Below are positions 7,622-12,927 of a stretch of DNA of 13,387 nucleotides, one piece after another (the stretch's first letter is position 1; each line of letters opens with the position of its first letter). The notes under the pieces were generated by a model. That model saw only the letters and a program-made list of their open reading frames with translations. It ran no database searches and was not told where the DNA came from. Source of the DNA: an uncultured Kineosporia sp. (GTDB lineage: Bacteria > Actinomycetota > Actinomycetes > Actinomycetales > Kineosporiaceae); contig CALMAR010000155.1 of NCBI GenBank assembly GCA_937859855.1, positions 1 through 13,387 on the forward strand, written 5' to 3'. The position numbers and the translations under genes are program-made.

Positions 7622-7906
7622 CTACTCGGATTGCAGATCGCCCATGAGCATCGGATACAGCAGATCCGTGACGTCCTCTGCGCTCTCGCGTCCTTGAATC
7701 ACCTCGGTCATGAACGTGATCATTGCGATGGCTCGCGCCGTTCTAGGGCTCGACCCGCCATCGGTAGCGGTGATGCCACCCCACGTTTGCAATGCATCGG
7801 CGATCAGCTCATCGTTTCCGCGCAGGATCCCGCAGATGACTGCGGCAGCCTCGCCCGCAACCGCGATCGCCTGCATGCGCAACTCATGCTCGGTCAAGTC
7901 AGTCAT
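7622..7906 (-). CDS. Unknown 94-aa helical phage protein
   Basis: The frame is open well upstream, but that extension overlaps the HNH gene. The internal ATG at 7906 (MTDLTEHELRMQAIAVAGEA) gives a compact helical protein: AVICGILRGNDELIADALQ, then a Gly/Ser-rich loop, then a second helical half ending MGDLQSE. There are no cysteine pairs or recognisable DNA-binding motif. A TAGCGT box lies eight bases before the ATG, and there is no good ribosome site. It lies between HNH and the zinc-ribbon gene, where a small terminase might be expected, but nothing in the sequence supports that identity. Confidence 0.6.
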   Translation of the reverse strand: MTDLTEHELRMQAIAVAGEAAAVICGILRGNDELIADALQTWGGITATDGGSSPRTARAIAMITFMTEVIQGRESAEDVTDLLYPMLMGDLQSE

Positions 7907-7914
7907 GAGCTGGG

Positions 7915-7920
7915 ACGCTA
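7915..7920 (-). promoter_or_regulatory. Possible -10 box upstream of the 94-aa gene
   Basis: On the minus strand TAGCGT matches TANNNT and lies eight bases before ATG 7906, which lacks a ribosome site. The TAG of the box is also the stop codon of the 26-codon ORF, so the match could be incidental. Confidence 0.3.
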
Positions 7921-7998
7921 GATGTCTCGCTCTATGTTCTGCTGGCGAATGACGTCGGGCCCCAACTCGGCGGCCAGAATGGTTGCGGTATCGCGCAT
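7918..7998 (-). CDS. Possible 26-aa peptide coupled to HNH gene
   Basis: The HNH stop TGA shares its last base with an ATG (TGATG), opening a 26-codon frame that starts MRDTATILAAELGPDVIRQQ and ends NIERDI. The peptide looks like an amphipathic helix and fills most of the gap between HNH and the 94-aa gene. Stop-start overlap is the operon's normal style, which supports translation, but the ORF is very short and could be chance. Confidence 0.35.
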   Translation of the reverse strand: MRDTATILAAELGPDVIRQQNIERDI

Positions 7999-8294
7999 CA
8001 CCAGAGCTGCACCCGCACCGGCATCGAAGCGGCGGCGTTGCCGTGACCGAGCGCGTGCACCAGCCTGCCGCCCTCGCTGTCAGAGTGCTTGCGACACTCG
8101 GCGCGCAGGTTCTCCAGCACGTTCGCCCCGCCCATCGCATACGGCGTGATGTGCCCGCAGACCACGGCCGGGCGCCCGCAGCGGCTGCCGTCGCTGACCA
8201 CGATCTCGCAGGCCCATCCGGCGCGCTCGAGCACGGCACGGCGCAGGGTGGCCCATCCGCGCGTTGTCCCGCCCCGGCGCGGCATGTAGGCCAT
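7998..8294 (-). CDS. HNH endonuclease
   Basis: A 98-aa protein with the beta-beta-alpha-metal nuclease core. Residues 46-70 read CGHITPYAMGGANVLENLRA followed by ECRKH, where His48 and Asn62 are the metal/catalytic positions and His70 is the probable last one. Cys29, Cys39 and Cys67 probably bind zinc. The usual 'C..CH' is reduced to 'C..H'. Phage HNH proteins of this size are commonly found beside the terminase and assist DNA cleavage during packaging. Initiation could be at ATG 8294 or at the in-frame ATG 8285 (MPRRGGTTRGW), and neither has a strong ribosome site. The stop overlaps a small ORF. Confidence 0.85.
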   Translation of the reverse strand: MAYMPRRGGTTRGWATLRRAVLERAGWACEIVVSDGSRCGRPAVVCGHITPYAMGGANVLENLRAECRKHSDSEGGRLVHALGHGNAAASMPVRVQLW

Positions 8295-8328
8295 GAGCTG
8301 GTGGTCGGCACCACGGTGCCCGGAATGA

Positions 8329-8365
8329 CGCTCGCCCCGTGGCTCAAGGGACCACGGGGCGAGCG
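8329..8365 (-). terminator. Strong hairpin with 14-base stem
   Basis: The arms CGCTCGCCCCGTGG (8329-8342) and CCACGGGGCGAGCG (8352-8365) are perfectly complementary around a nine-base loop. The hairpin follows the 358-aa regulator-like gene on the minus strand, and the stop of the 37-aa ORF lies in its loop. No clear U tract follows, so it would be a U-less terminator of the kind common in actinobacteria, or an mRNA-stabilising element. Confidence 0.6.
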
Positions 8366-8457
8366 GTCAGCCTGCCGCATCCCGAACAGGTTGCGATGCC
8401 CACAAGGAAGGTGCAGCAGGTGCACTCGAGCCCTCGGCGTACGGCACGGCGAATCAC
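8344..8457 (-). CDS. Hidden 37-aa cysteine-rich peptide
   Basis: A GTG at 8457 shares GTGA with the stop of the 358-aa gene, the same junction type seen throughout the late operon. The peptide starts VIRRAVRRGLECTCC and continues with TFLVGIATCSGCGRL, giving five cysteines: Cys12, Cys14, Cys15, Cys24 and Cys27. The spacing suits a miniature zinc ribbon, preceded by a strongly basic N-terminus. The TGA lies in the loop of the 8329-8365 hairpin. Its shortness makes it easy to overlook. The overlap and ordered cysteines favour a real gene. Confidence 0.45.
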   Translation of the reverse strand: MIRRAVRRGLECTCCTFLVGIATCSGCGRLTARPVVP

Positions 8458-9530
8458 ACCCGCCCGCCGTCCTCGCCGTCCGCGCTGCCGCCGCTGATCC
8501 GCCACGACCCGGCACGACAGTCGGCGAGGCCGGGCAGCAGCAACTCAACCAGCCGGGCCGGCAGGTACTGGACGAGATCCATCTCAGCCAAGCGCCCGGA
8601 CTCCTTGGAACGGCGTCCGGTCCGCCTCACCTTCGGCCGCGTCTGGTCGTTCTCGCGGGCCTCGAGCACAACGTCGTGCAGGATGCGACCCATCAGCGTC
8701 GGGTCGACATCAAACCTGTCGTTCCACTCCTGAACATCGGGCAGGCGGTAGCCGTGCAGCGTCCACTTGCCCTGACCGGACCGCACGATCTGCCGCTGAA
8801 GCTGAGCAAGACGTCCGGCACGGTCGGCGGCAATGTCGATCGGCTCCTCCAGCTTCTGCCCGGCCAGTGACGCCGCTGTCGCGCGGCAGGACGGACAGGG
8901 CCGGTCGACCCGGCGGCCTCGGGCCGTCGCGGGCTCCAGAGACTGCATCCGGCCGCAGGATGGGCACGGCAACCGGACCGGCGGCAGCAGCTTCAGCCTG
9001 GTCTCGACCGCGTCCACGCTGCGGCCACTCAGACGGTCGCTGATCTGCTCGTAGGTCAGACCCGCTCGCCGGTAGCTGATCAACTCGGCGTCGTCCTGCG
9101 CTGTCCACGCCCGGCCTGCCTGACCCTCAGCGAACCCATCGCCGTGCTTGCGGATGACATGCTTGACCGCTAGAAGGCTGCGATCCAACCGGCGCGCGAT
9201 CTCCGCGCGCGACACGCCCTCGAGGCGCCAGCTCAGCACCTGCTCGACCTCGGCGCGCGACCACGCCCGCCGCTGGTGGACACCCTGCGCCGCAGGCTGG
9301 CCCCCGCCGCTCATCTGCACGCCAGCCCGGCGGCAGTCCTCGCACGGTTGCAGACCGCTGCGTCGCCGCAGGATCTCCACCGAGGGTTTCGGCCGATCGC
9401 AGGACGGGCAACGCCAGTCGACCTCGAGGCGCTGCAACGTGGTGAACACGATCGAGTGATGCCGCCCGATCTGATCCCCGATGAACCTCAGCGAACGCCC
9501 CTGCGCCCGCAATGGTGCGCTCCTGCTCAT
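8454..9530 (-). CDS. Multidomain DNA-binding protein: HTH, two zinc ribbons, two Myb-like repeats
   Basis: A 358-aa protein of unusual build. Residues about 10-35 (GRSLRFIGDQIGRHHSIVFT) look like a resolvase/Mor-type helix-turn-helix. Zinc ribbon 1 uses Cys41/Cys44 and Cys63/Cys66. Two related Myb/SANT- or GcrA-like helical repeats follow at about 89-129 (AWSRAEVEQVLSW, GVSRAEIARRLDRS) and 141-180 (AWTAQDDAELISY, GLTYEQISDRLSGRS). Zinc ribbon 2 uses Cys189/Cys192 and Cys212/Cys215. The C-terminal 130 residues are helical and charged. Regulation or DNA recognition is likely, but no named family was recognised. ATG 9530 may be artificial: a neighbouring frame beginning near GTG 9561 encodes what looks like the missing first helix (LTDEQERTI). 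Confidence 0.7.
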   Translation of the reverse strand: MSRSAPLRAQGRSLRFIGDQIGRHHSIVFTTLQRLEVDWRCPSCDRPKPSVEILRRRSGLQPCEDCRRAGVQMSGGGQPAAQGVHQRRAWSRAEVEQVLSWRLEGVSRAEIARRLDRSLLAVKHVIRKHGDGFAEGQAGRAWTAQDDAELISYRRAGLTYEQISDRLSGRSVDAVETRLKLLPPVRLPCPSCGRMQSLEPATARGRRVDRPCPSCRATAASLAGQKLEEPIDIAADRAGRLAQLQRQIVRSGQGKWTLHGYRLPDVQEWNDRFDVDPTLMGRILHDVVLEARENDQTRPKVRRTGRRSKESGRLAEMDLVQYLPARLVELLLPGLADCRAGSWRISGGSADGEDGGRV

Positions 9531-9581
9531 CAGTCAGATGCGCGAACCGCGTTGCCAGCACTGGCCGATCATCGGCACCGG

Positions 9582-9821
9582 CTACGCCCGAGTGTGACCA
9601 GCACAGAACATCTGCCCGGCTTCCGTCTCGCGCGCGCAGCGATGCCCCGAGTCGTACCGGTGCCAGCACCGATCATCAGCGTCCTCCTCGCGGCCTACGG
9701 CCGGAAGCTGGGAACCTCCAAGCCGCTCGGACGGGCTGGTGATGGTGGGCACCATCCCGCGTCGGCGGCGGGCCTCGAGGACAGCAGCGGCCAGCCGGGC
9801 GAGGGCAGCCGGGTCGCTCAT
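9582..9821 (-). CDS. Small Cys/His protein, 79 aa
   Basis: The N-terminus is helical and basic (MSDPAALARLAAAVLEARRR). The C-terminus carries CWHRYDSGHRC and MFCAGH, so Cys52, Cys62, Cys73 and His76 could form a zinc knuckle. Proteins ending in such 'C...C...FC..H' modules are frequent in actinophages. Its ATG is overlapped by the stop of a possible 33-aa ORF (ATGA). It precedes the multidomain DNA-binding gene in the same direction. Function unknown. Confidence 0.55.
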   Translation of the reverse strand: MSDPAALARLAAAVLEARRRRGMVPTITSPSERLGGSQLPAVGREEDADDRCWHRYDSGHRCARETEAGQMFCAGHTRA

Positions 9822-9919
9822 CGTGGCTCGCCGACCGCGAGGCAGGCCACACCTTCCGCCGGGGGTGGACGCCTACCGGCGACCACCACCCCCGGCCAAC
9901 ATTTCTTGATCATCAGCAT
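9818..9919 (-). CDS. Possible 33-aa peptide
   Basis: ATG 9919 has an AGAGGT ribosome site eight bases upstream, and its TGA shares ATGA with the next gene. The peptide starts MLMIKKCWPGVVVAGRRPPP and has no family resemblance. The same frame is open further upstream, but that extension crosses the palindromic repeats and looks non-coding. Otherwise the 249-base gap from 9822 to 10070 holds only the tandem palindromes at its right end. Confidence 0.3.
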   Translation of the reverse strand: MLMIKKCWPGVVVAGRRPPPAEGVACLAVGEPR

Positions 9920-10027
9920 CGGAGCGACCTCTAGATGCCCGCCACCATCGACACCCGCAACGACGCTCGAGGACGCGCAATGACTAGAGCAAAGAGCAAT
10001 CTGGAACGCCGCAGGTCGCAGCTTGAT

Positions 10028-10071
10028 CACTTCCGGTTTTTCCGGAAGTGACTTCCGCATTTTCCGGAACT
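10028..10071. repeat. Tandem 22-base palindromic repeats (possible operator or origin element)
   Basis: The first unit is a perfect inverted repeat: CACTTCCGG (10028-10036), a TTTTT loop, and CCGGAAGTG (10042-10050). A second copy starts 22 bases later: ACTTCCG at 10051 and TCCGGAACT ending at 10071, differing from the first at three positions in the 21-base unit. The pair lies immediately after the stop of the 159-aa gene. No U tract follows on either strand. Tandem near-identical dyads suit a repressor operator or iteron-like site, though a terminator for the 159-aa gene remains possible. Confidence 0.6.
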
Positions 10072-10550
10072 CAGCCACCGACCCGGCCCATCCGGCACGT
10101 CGGGCACATGCGAGCACCACGCCCCTGCTGCGCCCGCTCCAGAGGCACGATCACCAGCGTCGGTACCGAGCCTTCAGCGATCCACCCGCGCGCGCGGGCC
10201 TCGGCCAGAGCTTCGCTGAGCCGGTTCGCCGGGGCAGGCCGCAGGTCACCTGTCCTGCGGTCCAGGGTGACCAGCTCACGGCCGAGCTGACCTTCGGCGA
10301 AGTGGGCATGACCGACGAAGTTGCAGCGGGCCTCGGCCAGAGACTTGATCCGACGGTGCAGCGGGTCACCGCTGGCCGGATCCAGCGCCTCCAGCTCGAG
10401 CGCCTCGGTGCTGTACGCGATGAACTTGCGAAAGGTGATGCCTGGCGACCTCTTATGGGGATTCCGCTCGGGCGCGGCGACCGGGCGACGAAGCGGGACG
10501 ACATTGGACCCAGTTGGTTCCGGCAGCCCGGCGGCCGATAGGCTCATCAT
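10071..10550 (-). CDS. Putative winged-helix DNA-binding phage protein, 159 aa
   Basis: The central part resembles an actinobacterial phage/plasmid group with a 'RRIKSLAEA..NFVGHAHFAEGQLGREL' core and then 'RLSEALAEARARGWI', which reads as helix-turn-helix plus wing. The last residues include a possible half zinc knuckle (MCPTCRMG). The N-terminus (residues 1-30) is Pro/Arg-rich. Two adjacent ATGs are possible: GAAGGA lies three bases before 10550 and six before 10547, so 10547 is the better start. It is divergent from the small plus-strand gene and lies next to tandem dyads, which suits a regulator or replication initiator. The exact role is not known. Confidence 0.6.
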   Translation of the reverse strand: MMSLSAAGLPEPTGSNVVPLRRPVAAPERNPHKRSPGITFRKFIAYSTEALELEALDPASGDPLHRRIKSLAEARCNFVGHAHFAEGQLGRELVTLDRRTGDLRPAPANRLSEALAEARARGWIAEGSVPTLVIVPLERAQQGRGARMCPTCRMGRVGG

Positions 10551-10602
10551 CGTTCCTTCTGACAGGGGAGCGCCTGACTCTTACTTGGTGGTGGGGGTCG
10601 CT

Positions 10603-10633
10603 GTGCCCGGCGGGTTGGTGGCCTGCCGGGCAC
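10603..10633. promoter_or_regulatory. Inverted repeat in the divergent intergenic region
   Basis: GTGCCCGGC (10603-10611) pairs perfectly with GCCGGGCAC (10625-10633). The stem extends three pairs inward with one G-T wobble around a seven-base loop. It lies about 55 bases upstream of the 159-aa gene start, in its likely leader, so it may be an operator or attenuating hairpin. A terminator is less likely, as no gene ends there. Confidence 0.4.
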
Positions 10634-10689
10634 ATCTTTGTCCGCAGGGTGATCGGCACCGGCTGCCGCGAATGTCATCCGCCGCTCGC

Positions 10690-10695
10690 TACCGT
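10690..10695 (+). promoter_or_regulatory. Putative -10 box of leaderless plus-strand gene
   Basis: TACCGT (TANNNT) ends six bases before ATG 10702, the same spacing as upstream of 4895 and 6864. No convincing -35 was found. Confidence 0.5.
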
Positions 10696-10701
10696 GGGGA
10701 C

Positions 10702-10929
10702 ATGCGCGGATCCCGAAGCGGTGGAGCGCCGATGCGCGTGGTCACCCGCAAGCAGCTCAAGGCCCAGCGCGATACCAAGCCGGTGCCCGAGATCGCCGTC
10801 GATCCTGACCGGCCAGCCTTCATCCCGCGCCACCTACGCGATGCGGCCACCGACGATCAGGGCCGCATGGTGGCCGCCAGGGACTGGCGCGACGAAACAC
10901 GGACGCTGCCTCGCGGCAGCAATGAGTGA
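10702..10929 (+). CDS. Small plus-strand protein, unknown function
   Basis: ATG 10702 sits six bases after a TANNNT box and gives 75 aa. An alternative in-frame ATG at 10732 has GGAG five bases upstream and gives 65 aa beginning MRVVTRKQLKAQRDTKPVPE, which looks more like a natural N-terminus. The product is charged and soluble, with no cysteine, and includes PAFIPRHLRDAATDDQGRMV. It is divergent from the winged-helix gene and convergent with the integrase, with which it shares a hairpin at its stop. No family recognised. Confidence 0.55.
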   Translation: MRGSRSGGAPMRVVTRKQLKAQRDTKPVPEIAVDPDRPAFIPRHLRDAATDDQGRMVAARDWRDETRTLPRGSNE

Positions 10930-10948
10930 TGCCGGTGCTGGCATCACT
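10925..10948. terminator. Bidirectional hairpin between converging genes
   Basis: AGTGATGCC (10925-10933) and GGCATCACT (10940-10948) form a perfect nine-base stem with a GGTGCT loop. It spans the stop of the plus-strand gene (10927-10929) and reaches the integrase stop (10947-10949), so it could end transcription from both sides. There is no long U tract. Confidence 0.6.
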
Positions 10949-12398
10949 ATGCGACCCGCTCCTGATCTTGGAACTCCATAGCGAACCGCTCGAGCAGATC
11001 CTCCACAGTGCGGAGTCGCCGTCCCGGCCGTCCCGGACGGACGCTGATGCCCACGATCTCTGAGCGCAGCATGTCCTGACGTTCCTGCACGTCCGCCGCC
11101 GCCCATCGCTGCCCATTGGTCCGTGAGTTCCAGACCCATTGTGTGCTGAGCTTCACCGGCTCGGCTTGGATGCGGTCCAGCTCTCGGCGCAGCTCCTCGA
11201 GTTCCCGAAGCAACTCGTCCAGCTTGCCGCCGTTGGCGGCGGCCACGCCGATCTGTGCCGCGACCTGATCAATCTCGGCCTGCCACGTCAGCTCTCGGAC
11301 GTCGGCACCGGGCCGCACTACCTGGCGGGCTTCGTAGTCGTCCCCGTGCTTGTCAAGGAACCACTGTCCGATCAGCCGTTCGGCATTATCAGCCGACACG
11401 CTGACCTTCTTGGTGCAGCCTGGACGACGACAGGTGTAACCAGTCACGGGAACACGCGGGCGGCCGTCGCTGTACCGGTTGCCGTTGGTCCCGACCTGAA
11501 GCGGACCATCGCAGGACGAGCACCGTAGAAATCCACTGAGCAGACGCTCCGGACGCCGCACGCCAAGCCGGGGTGCGGCCTTAGGTGACAGCTTGGCGGC
11601 AAGGCGAAGGATAGTGTCGTCGTCCAGGATGGCGGGCCATGCCTTGCGGCCACACACGGCGTCGCCCAGTAGTACCCGTGCGACGTTGCTCTGTGTCCAC
11701 CGCTCCCCGTCGGTCCTGGCCTGGTTCCAGCGAGTGGCGATGGCGTAGGCGCTGGTTGCTGGCTTGTCGATGAGGATGTCCTTCGCGGCGTCACGGATCA
11801 TCTTGGCGGCGTCGTCGTCAACAGTGAGTACGCGGCCCTTGCCCTCCGGGTTGTCGATGACCCGGTATCCGAACGGGACCTGACCACCGACGTAGCGCCC
11901 GATCTTGCTTACGAACGCCTTGCCGTCGCGGGTCCGTTCCGAGATGACAGCGCTCTCGAACTCGGCGAATGCTGCCAAGATCGTGGCGATCATCTTTCCC
12001 ATCGGGGATGACATGTCGATGCCATCGCGGATCGCCACTAGCGCGGCGTTGTGGCCGTCCGCGATCTCGTGCAGGCGGTAGAAGTCGCTGACCGATCGGG
12101 CAAGCCGGTCCAGCTTGGTGAACACCACGCGGTCGACGTGCGGCAGCAGCTCGATGACGCGCTTGATCCCTTCGCGCTCGAGTCGCTTGCCCTTCACGTA
12201 GCCGCTGACGTTCTTGTCGGCAACTACCTCGATGATCTCCCAGCCGTTGGCCCGGCAGTACGCCTCGCACGCCGCTTGCTGGCGTTCCAGGGAGGTAGAT
12301 GGGTCGACGTCCTCGCCGCGATAACGAGACAGGCGGATGTAGATCACGGCTCGCACGGGGCGGGTGGGCTTGTCTGTGTTCGTCGTCGTGGTGGTCAT
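10947..12398 (-). CDS. int: Large serine recombinase (phage integrase)
   Basis: This catalyses site-specific integration through a serine-DNA intermediate. From ATG 12398 the protein has 483 aa. The resolvase domain includes VIYIRLSR, whose Ser24 is the probable nucleophile, SLERQQAACEAYC, and VVFTKLDRLARSVSDFY with the conserved arginines. The recombinase domain begins around QVPFGYRVIDN. The zinc ribbon has RCSSC and RRPGC, followed by a coiled-coil-like helix (DELLRELEELRRELDRIQAE). A GAGGT site seven bases before 12398 favours this start over ATG 12434. It adjoins a tadA-like fragment, as expected of an integrase near its attachment junction. No recombination directionality factor was recognised. 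Confidence 0.93.
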   Translation of the reverse strand: MTTTTTNTDKPTRPVRAVIYIRLSRYRGEDVDPSTSLERQQAACEAYCRANGWEIIEVVADKNVSGYVKGKRLEREGIKRVIELLPHVDRVVFTKLDRLARSVSDFYRLHEIADGHNAALVAIRDGIDMSSPMGKMIATILAAFAEFESAVISERTRDGKAFVSKIGRYVGGQVPFGYRVIDNPEGKGRVLTVDDDAAKMIRDAAKDILIDKPATSAYAIATRWNQARTDGERWTQSNVARVLLGDAVCGRKAWPAILDDDTILRLAAKLSPKAAPRLGVRRPERLLSGFLRCSSCDGPLQVGTNGNRYSDGRPRVPVTGYTCRRPGCTKKVSVSADNAERLIGQWFLDKHGDDYEARQVVRPGADVRELTWQAEIDQVAAQIGVAAANGGKLDELLRELEELRRELDRIQAEPVKLSTQWVWNSRTNGQRWAAADVQERQDMLRSEIVGISVRPGRPGRRLRTVEDLLERFAMEFQDQERVA

Positions 12399-12428
12399 GC
12401 CGGAGACCTCGGTCTTCCATACCGGGGA

Positions 12429-12456
12429 ATGCACTCTCGTGCCGGGGTCAATGAAC
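12429..12456. other. Approximate junction between prophage and tadA-like fragment
   Basis: Up to about 12443 the plus-strand frame reads non-homologous residues (MHSRAGV). From about 12453 it reads ELTTTILTEQDVRDLVERML, typical of TadA/CpaF ATPases. The switch lies just upstream of the integrase, the usual place of an attachment site. The core bases cannot be fixed without the other end of the element or an intact gene. Confidence 0.45.
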
Positions 12457-12809
12457 TGACCACGACCATCCTGACCGAGCAGGACGTGCGCGACCTGGTC
12501 GAGCGGATGCTGAAAGGATCCGGGCGCCGGGTGGACCTCAGCACTCCTTTCGTCGACGCCATGCTGCCGGATGGCTCACGGCTGCACGTGGTCATTCCGG
12601 ATATCACCAAGTCGTTCTGGGCCGTGAACATCCGCAAGTTCCTGATCCGCGCGGACTCATTGGACGACCTGGTCACCCTGGGCACGCTGACCGCGCAGGC
12701 GGCCCAGTTCCTGGCCGCCTCGGTCGCGGCTGGCCTGAACATCCTGGTCTCCGGGGGCACCCAGGCTGGCAAGACCACGCTTGCTACGTTTCGGATGCAG
12801 CCTGTGTAG
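12444..12809 (+). pseudogene. tadA: Internal fragment of a TadA/CpaF-type secretion ATPase
   Basis: TadA/CpaF proteins are hexameric ATPases driving Tad pilus or type II/IV-like secretion. The fragment includes VERMLKGSGRRVDLS, DAMLPDGSRLHVVIPDIT, WAVNIRKFLIRADSLDDL and the Walker A NILVSGGTQAGKTTL. Immediately after the Walker A threonines and leucine, where family members continue with 'LN.L', the sequence becomes ATFRMQPV and stops at 12809. The N-terminal domain is missing on the left, and Walker B, the Asp/His boxes and the C-terminus are missing on the right. It cannot be an active ATPase. The gene symbol indicates family only. Confidence 0.8.
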
Positions 12810-12810
12810 C
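12779..12810. other. Second junction with possible imperfect dyad
   Basis: TadA homology ends at about 12779-12785. The following bases include GCTAC (12783-12787) and GTAGC (12806-12810), arms of a loose dyad such as serine integrase attachment sites often show. This suggests the edge of a second inserted element, but no integrase for it lies in the window. The 118 bases from 12810 to 12927 hold no gene that I can see. Confidence 0.35.
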
Positions 12811-12927
12811 TAAATCGGATCCGTGCAGGTCGCCGATGTGAAGCGCAGGGCGAATCCGATCGATCACGACGACACGCCCTAATCAGACCACGCCAGTCCG
12901 AACGCAGGCCCCTCGCACCATCGGCTC

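Noticed and set aside
7907..8548. N-terminal extension of the 94-aa gene to 8548
   Set aside because: It overlaps the HNH gene and hairpin and has low-complexity Ser/Arg/Ala composition, so the internal ATG 7906 is preferred.
10547..10678. 43-codon minus-strand ORF upstream of the winged-helix gene
   Set aside because: It is Pro/Arg-rich, lacks a ribosome site and crosses the inverted repeat, so it is more likely untranslated leader despite the overlap with the next start.
1..12434. Capsid-forming satellite instead of a phage
   Set aside because: The compact order integrase-HNH-terminase-portal-capsid recalls such satellites, but tail tube, tail terminator and further tail genes follow, which fits a siphovirus prophage better.
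12416..12451. TTGACC and TATGGA as an integrase promoter
   Set aside because: The spacing is about 24 bases, too long for a normal promoter, and part lies in the tadA-like fragment.
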